From: Dermatemys mawii
Lineage: Eukaryota > Chordata > Testudines > Dermatemydidae
Direction: 5' to 3'
NCBI GenBank assembly: GCA_007922305.1
Contig: ML677334.1
Span: 61,606,858-61,670,857, forward strand
DNA: 64,000 nucleotides
Made by a program: the position numbers and the translations under genes
The notes under the pieces: model-generated
Databases searched by the model: none
What the model was told of the DNA's origin: nothing
What the model saw: only the letters and a program-made list of their open reading frames with translations
Part shown: positions 11,491-22,625 of the stretch, in pieces
Layout of the letters: every line of letters begins with the position of its first letter
Numbering within the stretch: position 1 is the stretch's first letter

Positions 11491-11604
11491 ACACCTCTCC
11501 CCCCTACCCCATCAGGGTGTTAAATGTAATTACATTATGGTCACTATTACTGGGTGGTTCAGCTATAGTCACCTCTTGGACCAGATCCTGTGCTCCATTT
11601 AGGA

Positions 11605-11787
11605 CTAAACTGGAATTGCCTCTCCCTTTGTGGGTTCCAGAACTAGCTGCTCCAGGAAGCAGTCAGTTGTGTCTGCCTTCAGATTCCATCCTGAGGTGAC
11701 ATGTGCCCAGTCAATATGTGGATAGCTAAAATCCCTTATTACTGTTGGGTTTTCTGTTTTAGTAGCCTCTCTAATCCCCTTGATCAT
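11605..11787 (-). pseudogene. CR1 ORF2 endonuclease fragment
   Basis: A 60-codon open stretch of the CR1 endonuclease domain. Its VIRDFSYPHIDW segment corresponds to the 'GDFNyPdIdW' region of apurinic/apyrimidinic-like LINE endonucleases, here with Arg in place of Gly and Ser in place of Asn. This domain nicks target DNA to prime reverse transcription. The frame is broken on both sides. The start Met is internal to the original protein and meaningless. Confidence 0.8.
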
Positions 11788-12390
11788 TTCACAGTCACCA
11801 TCACTATCCTAGTCAAGTGGTCAGCAGTATATTCCTATTGCTATACTCCTATTATTCAAGCATGGAATTTCTCTCCCTAGAGAGTCTATGGTACAGTTTT
11901 ATTCACTTGACGATTTTTACTATATTTGACTTTTCTCACATAATGCCACTCCTCTGACAATGTGACCTACTATCATCCCCATACATTTTTTTACCCTAGT
12001 GTTACTGTTGATACCTGTTGTATCAATAGCTTCATTTAATGCCAGGCACTCAAGTTCACCCATTATAGTATTTAGACTTGTGCCATTTTTATACAAGCAC
12101 TTACAACATTTGTCAATATTTAGTTGTCTGCCTCCATATGATGTAACTGAATGAGACTCAGTAGACTGTTTCCCTTCAGTTTCTATCTGTACTGTATCAT
12201 CAACTTCTATTCTGTTCTTTTTATCAGAATACAGAATATCCTCTTTTTTAATAAAATCTCCCCTAAGGGATGTCCAACAGTGTGTTTTTCTGTGCCTGTT
12301 GGCTCCCCTCCCTCCTCACCAGCGTTCTTAGAGTAAGAACTGCTCTGACCTTTTCAAGGGAGACGGCCACAAGAGTTCCACTCTTCCGTA

Positions 12391-13889
12391 GCCCTTACCA
12401 CAATGTCACTAGATTGTTTGCGTCACATACTCAGCACTGGATCATCTATTGGTACTTTGTTTCAGTGTTTTTAATCTCCATTCCTGTTTGAGAAAGAACG
12501 AAGAGAGTGAGGCGCCAATCCTGTAAATTTTTACATATGTACTTAATTTATAGGCATGCCTGTAATTCCATTGACTTGCACAGGACTATTCACACACTAA
12601 AAACTAATCATGCACATAAGTGTGAGTAGTATGAGATCCTTAGAAAAGGAAAATAGTGGTGAGGCCAAACAGAGGAGCAAAACCCAGGGAGCATGCTATT
12701 CTTTTATTACTCATGGCCTCAAAAAAATGGAGGGGTTAATTCATGTGCTTCCTGAAGGTTCCTTGATTATATTAAATGGCATAAGAAAAAATGGGATACT
12801 ATAAATCAGGAAGCAATAAAGTACTTAGGCTGTTTGCCATTTATAAATGTCTCTTTTGCATTTACTGTGAGAATCATATATTATGACTCAGGGCATAAGA
12901 CAATGAATGGCATAAAAAACTTCTACTTGCTATGAAATCTTGATATCAAATTCCCTGTGACAGTTCTGCTTACTGCTGTGTACTGTATGCATTTTCTCAG
13001 AAGGTAGAAAGAATTTTGCACTACTAGTATGAGTGTTAATGAACAGCTGGAATTTTAGGTAAGCATGTAGGTAGGGAAGACTTAGAAATTCAAGCAATCA
13101 GCTATCTGTCTGAAACTGTCATACGGAAAAGAAGATGGACTCTTGCAGGATGATTAAGTGCATGAGGAGCTGCAATTTAAATATAATGTTCTTCCTCTTC
13201 ACAAAGTTAGAAAATAAGCAGAAATATTTAAATGAGTTCAATGAAAGTGCTGAAGAAACTATACAAGTGACTTTACAAATAACTCGCATCTTATGAATGT
13301 TTTAAATGAATGAGGCAGCACAGCATAACTCAAACATGATTCCATTCTGTTTTTATGAAGTTGTTGCTATTGTGTTTTTCTTTCTCCCCCTTTCCTTATG
13401 TAACACTTCAGGTCCCACAGTCAAGCATTTAGGTCATAGTTGTTTTGCACCATTTCCTTTAGTAAAAGCCTTGATGAAGCGTGTAAGCTTATATATTTGA
13501 GGTATATTTCATCACCTCATATAAGCAAAGTATCTCTTGCTACAATAACCCTTGAGAAAAGAAGGGAAAAGGATTATGTCCTTTATCTTTTTATAATGTG
13601 TATTATTTGTGGGGAATGGAAAGGGCACTTTGAGGCACCAGTTGGGCTATAGTTGGTTGTATTAATCCTCCTTCCCAGCATGATCTTTAATGAAGCAGAA
13701 GGAAATGAGGGATGTGTGAAATGACACAGACCGAAACAAGGAACTGCTGTGGGGGAAGACAAGATAACTGAATTGTGGAGGAAGAATTCTGATTTAATGT
13801 GTTTAATTTTAACAAAAATAAAAAAAAACCCAACACTCTTGGTATTGGTAATAACTATTGTTAAAATGCTCTTATAAACACTTTTTCCT
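12391..13889. other. Unique AT-rich sequence
   Basis: No gene recognised. At 12505-12625 a degraded stretch with CCATTGACTTGCACAGGACT-like wording resembles an old palindromic repeat seen also near 54850-54970. The 64- and 70-codon frames near 13306-13652 show no recognisable features. Confidence 0.4.
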
Positions 13890-13990
13890 CTTCTTTTATC
13901 AGTCTCTTTATAATGTAAGCTTTTTGGGTTAAGGACTACCTTCTCCTGGGTTTACAGAATGCCTAGTGCATCTTGAGTACTACCACACAA
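13890..13990 (+). repeat. Possible L2 or SINE 3' tail
   Basis: The order 'ataatgtaagctttttgggt', then 'aaggactacc', then 'gaatgcctagtgcat' follows the 3' tail shared by L2 LINEs and MIR-type SINEs (a 'gtaagctc.ttgggcagggact' then 'gcctagcaca' pattern). It is strongly diverged and only about 100 bases long, so this is a tentative call. Confidence 0.4.
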
Positions 13991-16900
13991 TGAATGGTTT
14001 GCTTATCAGACTGAACATGTTGGCTTAAACTAAGCTGATTGTATTCTTTTACATGGACAAACTGTTAGAAACCATGGAAAACCTTCATGTAGATTATTTC
14101 ATCATCTTGAAAATATGTGTGCTTGACAATTAAACCCAAGTCAAATAGCTGAATACTGTAAAATGTTATAAATGGTCTGAAGTATTATGCACATTAGTAA
14201 ATAGTAGACAAAGTTTACCAGTCCAGAATGAGTAAAAAGAAAACTTCACATTTGAGATCCAAGGAATCTGCATCCATGCAGTACAAGAATGTTACCCAAA
14301 ATGTTTTTCAGCGTATTCTGTTGTTTCACGCTTTTAATTTGATTGTGTCATTCCTTTAGTTGTATGCTGTGTTCATTTTGCCTAGATTCTTTTGTTCTAT
14401 TTTTTTTTCCTTCTTCTTTATGGATGTAGAAACCAAACAAAAAAAACTAGTCTGAACATTTGTCTTGAATTATTCAGAAGCATGAAATTGTGGTGTTTGT
14501 TTTCTTATGAGCCAAGCGTAGAAGGCTCACACAGGCTCTTATGTCTAACCAGATTGTAGTTCAGTGAAAATAGAAAATTAAACATCAACATCTATGTACG
14601 GGCTTATACCTTTTTTAGCTCTTGTTTTTACACAATTTCAGTATGGATCTTCTATCTCTTACTTGTTCTGGTTGGTGTATCATTTTCCTTCTGACGGTGT
14701 TATGGTATAAGAGGATGCAACAATTGTCTGACATTTTGAATGCAGTTCATGAGATCCAGTACAAGGTGTAGCTTGCATTATACACATCAAATACTAAGCA
14801 TGTCGCCTCTGCAGGAGCCCTCAGGTCACTTGAAAATTACAGCCAAATTTGACCAGTTAAAGTTTACCTTTTAAACACAAGAAATGTTGTGCCTTTACGG
14901 AACAAGAAATATTTGAGACACGGTTTGAGGCATTTCCAGCACTTCACCTGTCATAATGGACAGCACACACATGAAAGCACTATTCTATTATAAGGCTCTA
15001 GAGTACAAGAAATGATTGTTACCAGTGTGTTATGCCATCAGATGTGGATGTTCAAGATTTGTTTTTAAAGGATGCTACACATACCACACAAAAATCAGAC
15101 ATTTTTCATTCCTGGAAATCATTTCTTGGGGCTGTATGGAGATTTTACAAATCAATCAGCAACCATGTGAGGTGACTGCAGTAGCAATTTAGGCAGACAT
15201 TCCCATTCCTGTATGAGCCCACTACATTTGATGGACAGGTAATAGAAATTTATAGAAAAGAAAGTTAATCCTCTTATGTGTTTCTAATACATGTAGGGTC
15301 TTTTCATTGACTTCTGTAAGCTTTGGTGCATGTTTTTACATATGCCAATTGACCTAGCATATAGATGTTCGTTAACAAATTTTGAAGCTCAAGGTAAAGA
15401 GAATTTATTTTTACAATGAATTTTATTAGTCCATTTTCATGTATTTTTGTAAAAAAAAATAGGATAGGCAGAAACATATTGTCTAATTTGCCCAAAGAGT
15501 GGCAGCGCAGGTCCAATTCAATTTAATAGAAAAGGCTGCACGTGTCACAGAAGCGACAGAGGAGTACCTGAGAGAGGAAGCTGTTAGCATAGTGGTAGAA
15601 TAACTGAGAAGGCAGCCGCATGCATGTGTGTGTGTGATGACTGAAAGAAAGGAAACAGACTAGAATGCAAGAAAAGGAATAAAAAACTATAATTTGTAAA
15701 TGGTGCTGAAACAATACTAGAATTGTACAGTCAGCTATTTATTATTTCAGTAACTAGAAATACTGTGCTATAAAAATACCTGTGAATATTTCTTGTATTC
15801 CTTATTTTCTTAAGTGTGATATGTCACAATACAAGCTTTTTGGTTTTATTCACCTTCTTCAAGACAGACTGAGAATGTATCTTGCTATACTTTTGGCAGG
15901 GAAAAATGAACTTCCCCTTGGAAAGCTGAAATATACCGTTTCCTCCCTTAAAATTATCACAAGCCTTATGGTCTGTCCTTCACATTCAGCTAAGTGATAG
16001 ATTGATAGAAATTATTATTTAATGTAGTTTAAAACTTTTTTTCTTTAGGTAAAGACATTAGCTTATCTTTTTAAGAAGCTTGCCACATGTTTATTTTACC
16101 ATTCCAAGATAACAGAAGACATGGATAGTATAGAGGGAATAATTCACACTATCATACTCACTTCAAAGTATTACAGCTCAACCATGAAAAAAATTAGCAT
16201 GAGAAAGACTTGGTTTAGTATTCCATATGAGTCAATGTTATGAACTTGAATCAGTTGAGCATATCTTTTAGCATTCTGTGACTACAATAATTTTAGCATT
16301 AAAATATTATGGAAAGATCTGTATTTACTCTTCAAATTTGTTGTTAATCTTCATTAAATCATCTAGAACACTCATGTATTTGATATCGGATTACGATGAA
16401 AATCTTTCCTTGCTGTGAATCTAAAAACAAAACCATTGTCGGATATAGTCTGTTTTATAGTTATGATTGTTGGCAGCTGTCCCTAGTGTATGTCTAACTA
16501 CTAATCTATTCAACTAATTAATAATATGCCTGTGATTTTCAGCTGTGTTTCCTTCTTTTTGATTCAGTTACATACTGTGTAATCTGACTAACTTGCGTAT
16601 TCACTGGATAATTCATGCTAAACTACAGGTTTTTCCTCTATCTTTACTAGCCTAGTTATCTAATTGTTACAGCTAATTCAAGGTATTTACCTTGAGTTCC
16701 TGTGACAGAGAGAGAGATCCTTGCATGGGATTAAGATGTTCATGAATGGGTGCTTACATGGTACAGGACATTAAATCTTATGACAGGTTTGCTAACCATG
16801 TGGCATTTAAAAATTGATAATGAACTTCTGATATAAAATTGGATCTGCTCATTTCTAATTTTAATATTATTGGAGCTGAGAGGTTATGAACAATATGTGA

Positions 16901-19900
16901 AGAAATAAAATTTCATCCTATTGCAGCTTTTGACAGAATGAAGAGCCATTTCAAACTTTCCTGACCAATCCCTGCTACTGCCCTGAAATATACTCATTGT
17001 AGTGCAATTGATTTAGGAATTCTAAAACAGAGTGGACTAGGATAATAAAACACTCAGCATCTTCATTGGGAGCAGCAAGTGTTCCGGAGACTAAATATGC
17101 CCATTGAGACCTTCAGTGCCTAGATTTCTATGCAGATATTCTTGGTACCTTAGAGTTTGCAATATAACGAGGGTCTAATGGGCTTTTTCTGGGCCTTCCT
17201 TCAGAGGATCAATTTCATTCTAGCTACAGTTTCTTGTATTATACTAGAAGATGTATATGAAGAGTCTGGGTTCTTACATTAAGCTGGTAACAACAGTTTT
17301 CTTTTATAGCAACTTGATAAGATGTAGCCAATCACTTGTTGATGGTATTGGACAGGGCCTCGAGGCATCATGAGGAGATGTACACAATTGAGGGTCAGTC
17401 TACCTTCAGTATTAACTCTACTATGTATATTTTACACTATACTCTGAAGAATTAATTAAATAGTAGGAAATACTCCCACCAATAAAAAAACTTTTTTAAA
17501 AATCCTGTTAAGGTAACTTAACTTGGTCACTTCCTTGCTTTGAAAGGTTCGTATAAGAAACCTGTTTTAACATGCACATGGTGTGACACATCAGTCAGAC
17601 ACTGCCTCTCCACAAGGACCTCTCATTCCCAACAAATAAAAAAGCTCACTACATACACATAGTTTCATTAGCACTTTGAGGCAATCTTTAATTCCAGCCT
17701 CACCAACCTTATCATATTTACAGTAGACTTATGTGCACCAGTTAATGGCATACATTATTTTTTCTTTTTGTGGGGTAAATCAGGTGCCTTAATTGCCATG
17801 AGTCCAAATGTGCAGGCTTTGGAATCTCAGAAAAAAATAGTATTAAATAAACCTCTAAAGGTAATCTATTTTTTTTATAAATGAAGATTCACATTTGGGA
17901 TCTGATTTCTTGTAGCTTGTCAGAGCTACAGAGAAATGATTTAAAGTATACAGCTGCAAAGGAGGCATTCCCACCTTTTCACTGACATAGGGCAGGCATT
18001 TCTAGTTTGGAGTGTTCAAAAAAAGACTTCTCCAGTTATATGAGACTTACCTGGGGATAGGTCCATGATTTAAGTGTGTCTGTCTTGGGTGTTAGACAGG
18101 AATAATCTTGAGGGGCAAACACAACATATGGAAAGACAGAAGAAAACATGTTTTGTGGGATGTTCTTTTTATAAAACAGTTTTTGTGAAAGCTGCCCAGA
18201 AATTTAGAAGGTTGGAAGTCAGAAATAGATTAACAAGCAGAATAAAAATGGGATGATAAAGATGTATTATCATATGATTGAAACAATAAAAGAATATAGC
18301 ACTGGATGCCATCAACTGTAAATGAGATATATTTGTTGTTTGTAACATAAGGCTGTGTAGTAGTAGTACCTGAGGTTGAGGGATTGCAATATAGTTTTAA
18401 CTGCCATACATTTGAGATGACTACCTTGCTTACCAATTGGAAGAAAGTTTACTTTCCATGACTGTTCATTCCTTGCCCATTGTATCAGATGTCATGGTGA
18501 TTTTTATTATGTGTTGAAACATCCCCTGGGTACTGTACTGGCATCACTAACTTATTTAACACAGGACCCCAAACATAACCATTTTTTGGTAACTGCTAGT
18601 CATTTCTGATTTAAATCAGATTTGAATTAGAAACTTAGAGATGAAAGGTTCTATAGCCCATTACCAATACCATAGTACTATCCAGACTTCCAAGATTTAT
18701 AGGGTGAAATACTGTATTGAAATCAGTGTTAAGACTGCCCTTGATTTCTGTGGGTCCAAGATTTCAATGAAAGTGCTCAATATATTGCTGCATTTGTGGA
18801 CTTCCCTCAATCAAAAGACCTTCACTTTAAGTCACAATTTATAATGTGCATTTTTATTTTATTTTTTAAGGAAATGGATGAGCTCTGCAAAGAGAAAAAT
18901 AAAGCAAGATTTTAATTTTCTGCCGATTTTAATTTTTAATGCATTAAACAGAACTGGAAAAGTTATGCAAACATGATCACTTTTTTAAAAGCTTTTTATT
19001 TTGTGCAAGTAATTATAGATTTAGGAGCCTTTACAATAATTTCAAGGGACTATGTGGTTAGTCACTTAAGTTTGTTCAAATCAAGAGACTTACTTGCAGA
19101 GTAGAGTTACAGAATACTGAATAAATATGTATAGTGTAGTATCCCATGCTTTTAATAAGGACAAACAGGATTTGGATCAGCTCAGCCCATTGGGAAGTGG
19201 ACAGAGAAGCCAAGAGAAGACAAAAAAAATCTGGCTCCTTTAGACTTCAAGTACAAAGATGTAACTACTTGATAAAAGTAAGAATGAAAAAAGGCACATT
19301 ATTGTAGAAAGAAAAACAGACCATAAACACCTTTTCTATCATGAAAAGAAGCCAAATATTTGTACGATTATAATAAAAACGTTGGAATATGATTGAATGT
19401 ATAGGAGTTTGGGAACATAGCAGCCCTATTAATTATTTATACCACTGAAGTTATTTCAGAGGTTTATCATTCTGCTATACCCGTCCTTTCAGCTTTTAAT
19501 TTAACAACAGATGAGAGACCAAGTGCTCACTTCAGGAATAGCAGTATTTGAAGGTACCCGGGTTTGCATCCTATGTCATTTGCACACAAAAATGTGTCAT
19601 GAACCTGTGAGAATCTAACTTATTTCCGTAGCTCAAGTGAAGAGATAGGTTTCCAAAATGTGGTGACTGTGAGCTAGTGGATAACAGCCAGGGTGCGCAC
19701 AAACATTAATTATCAGGAAAAAAACAAAGTTAACATGGACTATATAGATTCCAACTCAGACTTTCTCCTACCCCAAATAAATTACAGGCTTCTGTGACAG
19801 AAACAATTCAAGTAACAAATAGTACCCAGGCTGCCTCAGTTCTTGCTAAATGAATCTTACTCACCTGTGACTCCTTAAATTAGTCATATCAAGGCTGGTC

Positions 19901-20601
19901 AGAACCCAATAACCACCACAACTATCAGGAAGCAGTTAACAGATTCAATCTCTTCCTTGCACAAGCTAAGAAAAACAAACAAACCCTAAATACAACCCTA
20001 TCAATTGTCCTTCTCTGCAATAAAAACTTTTACCTCTTTGAGATAGGGAAAAAGGAAAAAAATTAAACAGAAACTCCCTCCCACCATAACTAATATAGGG
20101 TTCTTGTAGTGTTAGCTGAGCTACTCCCAGCATCTGTCAGAGAACATTAAATCCTTTAAATAGGGGAAGAACAAATGTTTCCTTTCTGCTAAGGAGGAGG
20201 GTTGGAAAAGTTAGCCAGCTGCTGCTCTTTACATAAAGAGAAGGGAATAGGGATAAGCCTTTTCTGTATTACCCTCACTTGCTGAACTTCCACAAGAGCA
20301 CGAACTTTCTGGTCAGAGAAGGAACTATAAATTAAATGAAGAGCCATCCTCAAGCTAAGGTGGTGGGGAAAGAATAGAGCTGCCACCACATCAGAGGCTT
20401 TAGGGTTATTTAACCAAAACAAACTAACACAATTTGAGGAGCGCCTCTCCCCTGGAAATTCTACTGTTCTAAATGCCAAATAAGTAAAAAGGAATGTTAA
20501 GTAGTTCTAAAGCAGCATCCAGTCATGTTCTTCCCAAGGACAAAATTTTGCCTTTCCCATTTCTGTTTGACAAGTTTCACAACAAAATAGTAAAAACCTT
20601 T
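13991..20601. other. Long unique AT-rich interval (6.6 kb)
   Basis: The longest stretch without a repeat I recognise. All frames are short (97 codons or fewer), stop-dense and without domains. No tRNA-like fold, microsatellite over 20 bases or terminal inverted repeat stands out. Such repeat-poor intervals can hold conserved regulatory sequence, but nothing in the bases alone shows this. Confidence 0.45.
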
Positions 20602-20855
20602 TGTAGCAGGGCAGTTACCCAGCTCCTGAATAAAAAGCCTAGGCTCATTGGGGAAGCAGCCACAGCTGGGGCCACAACTGGTCCTATAAAAGGACTGGGA
20701 GCCAGGAGCTGAAACAGTCTCTCTCTAGCTTTTAAGGGAGGACCTGGCTGTGTGGGAGCTGAGGGTGCCAGAAGTAGAGTAGAGTAGAGTAGGGCTGGGG
20801 AAAGGAAAGAGGCTCTGGGGAGACCTAGCCTGATACCTCTCCAGGCCTTGTTCAG
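20602..20855 (+). mobile_element. LTR family B, partial 5' copy
   Basis: It starts TGTAGCAGGGCAGTTACCC, matching TGTAGCGGGGTGGTCACTC at 57246. It then shares the TATA-like CTATAAAAGGACTG, the GAAACAGTCTCTCTCTAGCT stretch and a GGGCTGGGGAAAGG stretch with the complete copy, in the same order. About 80 bases of the U3 region are missing and the 3' half is lost. A short (GTAGA)n run lies at 20776-20796. The TATA box and downstream sequence suggest a former LTR promoter; present activity is unknown. Confidence 0.75.
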
Positions 20856-21267
20856 GGTTAATTTGTTGTTCTTTTATACTTACATGTTTGCCAAGTTTGT
20901 ATTTGATGTTTTTTTCTGGGAGAATTTGTTTTCCATGTACTATCGGAGAACTCTATAGGAAGAGATGTGCGTAGTCTGAGGATTGCAGCAGACAGCTTGA
21001 CTTGAAGTTAACAAATTGAAAGATATGACACAATTAATGAACAGCCATAGGAAGCTTAATACCTTAAGACTGAAAGATAAACTAGTGGAGCTCTTTTGAA
21101 AAAAGAGAAAATATCTGAAGATGGGGAAAATAATTATCCCTAGGTTTTTCAGCTCCTTGAGTACTGAGAAGGAAAAAAAATTGTGGAAACATGCTAGCAG
21201 GGGAAATTTTACTGAATTCAGTAATCTTTGCTAAAATCAAGTACAAAACAAACAGTGGTATCTAGAT
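20856..21267. other. Unique sequence after truncated LTR
   Basis: Nothing recognised. It may contain degraded internal or R/U5 sequence of the preceding LTR element, but no primer-binding site is apparent. Confidence 0.35.
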
Positions 21268-21525
21268 GAGGGGTCGGCAGCCTTTCTGGTGTGCTGAGTC
21301 TTCATTCATTAAGGCTTCGTGTGCCAATCTGGGTTAGGCTGGGGCCAGGTCTGGCCCCTGGACAGGGTGGGGCCTCGGGCGGAAGGGGAGGGGCTGAGGG
21401 GGGTCAGAGCCAGCCCCAGCCCACCCTGTAGGTTAGTGCCCGCTTCTCCTTCTCCCACTCTGACTGGCGTAGCAGTGGCAGCCAGGGGTTCTGGGGGCTA
21501 TTTAAAGGGCCAAAGGCTCCCCTGG
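21268..21525 (+). mobile_element. hAT-like element, left end and GC-rich body
   Basis: GAGGGGTCGGCAGCC at the left resembles the CAGGGGTSGGCAA-type ends of hAT MITEs (compare CAGGAGCGGGCAAACT at 4146). The body is GC-rich with CpGs, in contrast with the AT-rich surroundings. No matching right terminus is found, and the end is placed where the GC-rich block stops. The 150-codon frame at 21319-21771 that runs through it is rich in Gly, Pro and Arg at first and is a composition artefact. Confidence 0.5.
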
Positions 21526-22421
21526 AAATCTGGACCAACCCTGACATTTGCAGAAAGACTCTATAAACTGCCTCCTAACTCTCATATTTGGTGGTGTGGA
21601 GGCTACACCATCCTTCCTATTTTGTCACTCAAGAGGAGAAAAAAAAAGTGGAGCCAGCAGAGCAGTCTAGGGAATAGTAATCTATTTTCAAACACAGGAA
21701 AGAGAAATCAAGAAGGGGTGGGGGGAAGCTGGATGAGGGGGATGAAAAAGGTGGTGTTTTCCCTACATTAAAACACTAAGCTTTAAAAAGGGAAAAAAAA
21801 AAAAAAAAACCCAGGCTCAAAATAATGGGTAGTGACCAGAGAATTTTTAATCCTCGAGCCAGTCACATTCCTGATGGCCAGGAAAAACAGCATGCGGAGA
21901 GGAGCATCGGTAAGAGACTATTATATTTTTTTCTTCCAGTTTGGGCAGTTCCTCTTGCTGAGCACTTCCTATTGGAATATTTGGATTTAGTACTTACAAA
22001 TGTAGAGGCATCCACAAAATATACTTCTAAAACAGATAGTATTTATTAAATGTATTTTTATTAGCCTTGAATAATATTCCTATATAATCCATAACCCATG
22101 TGGATCCAAGCCATGTGAGTGTAGCATCAAGTGCTACACACATCTCTGAGATCTCCCATTCAGTGTTGGTACAGCTCTCTCAGCTGTTACCCATAGCCCT
22201 TTGGCCAGATTGTACAGGCCAAACAGTATATGTCATTAGTAACTCATTCATTTTTAAGTGAGGTCGTAATAGGCTACATAAAAAAACAACTTCAGATTGG
22301 AACACATCCTACAAAGCAGCAGCTTCTCTTTAACTAGGATCCCTTCTCAACTCTTCCTTTCTGTAATCACCACAAAAGTGGGGAATTACAGCATGGAAAT
22401 GATTCTGGATGGTAGACACCG
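21526..22421. other. Non-coding sequence with poly-A run
   Basis: Contains an uninterrupted A17 at 21793-21809 flanked by GGG and CCC. It could be the tail of a retroposed sequence, but no parent transcript is recognised upstream. Confidence 0.4.
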
Positions 22422-22625
22422 CGATGGCCGAGTACTGGGCTGGAACTCAGGGGACTTGGATTCTGTTCCAGCTCTGCCTGTTGGCTGACCCTGAGCAACC
22501 CTCTGTCTCTCTCTCTGTGCCAGTTTCCTCTGGAGCCCCACTATTCCTGTAATATCTGGATAGTGATACTGACCTCCTTTGAGATCTACTGATGGAAAGT
22601 GCTGTATAAGAGCTCGGTATTGTGA
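22422..22625 (+). repeat. CORE-SINE (MIR-like), nearly full length
   Basis: The order is SINE-like: a tRNA-derived head with GGATTCTGTTCCAGCTCTGC, then GGCTGACCCTGAGCAA, then CTCTGTGCCAGTTTCC, then ATAGTGATACTGACCTCCTT. The 3' end is 'gagatctactgatggaaagtg', then CTGTATAAGAGCTCGGTATT. The 3' end recurs at 32250-32297. The head derives from a tRNA polymerase III promoter. No clear target duplication is visible. Confidence 0.85.

Larger units (their letters stand above)
9920..12390 (-). mobile_element. CR1 LINE, 5'-truncated, endonuclease and RT remnants
   Basis: Read on the minus strand, about 2.5 kb retains CR1 ORF2 landmarks in the right order. The endonuclease domain lies near 11600-12060, with DFSYPHIDW at about 11710. 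Next comes the linker with 'WLNSRVKEAFRGKKTFFKNW' at about 11260-11320. The reverse transcriptase follows, with LDFKKALDKVPHQRLF at about 10450-10500 and an intact FADD catalytic box at 10228-10239. The 3' untranslated region is at 9920-10010. Many stops and frame shifts separate these blocks. Beyond about 12060 the match weakens but still resembles the upstream part of the element. It lacks the full 5' end and cannot move. Confidence 0.88.

Noticed and set aside
11120..11602. 160-codon plus-strand hydrophobic frame resembling a membrane protein
   Set aside because: It is antisense to the CR1 linker/endonuclease region on the minus strand, whose Lys-rich codons read as Phe/Leu on the opposite strand.
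21319..21771. 150-codon plus-strand frame
   Set aside because: It begins in a GC-rich hAT-like fragment and runs into unrelated AT-rich sequence; there is no domain and composition changes mid-frame.
21793..21809. A17 run as the tail of a processed pseudogene
   Set aside because: The preceding 500 bases match no transcript I recognise and are partly a hAT-like fragment; GGG and CCC flanks suggest simple low-complexity expansion.
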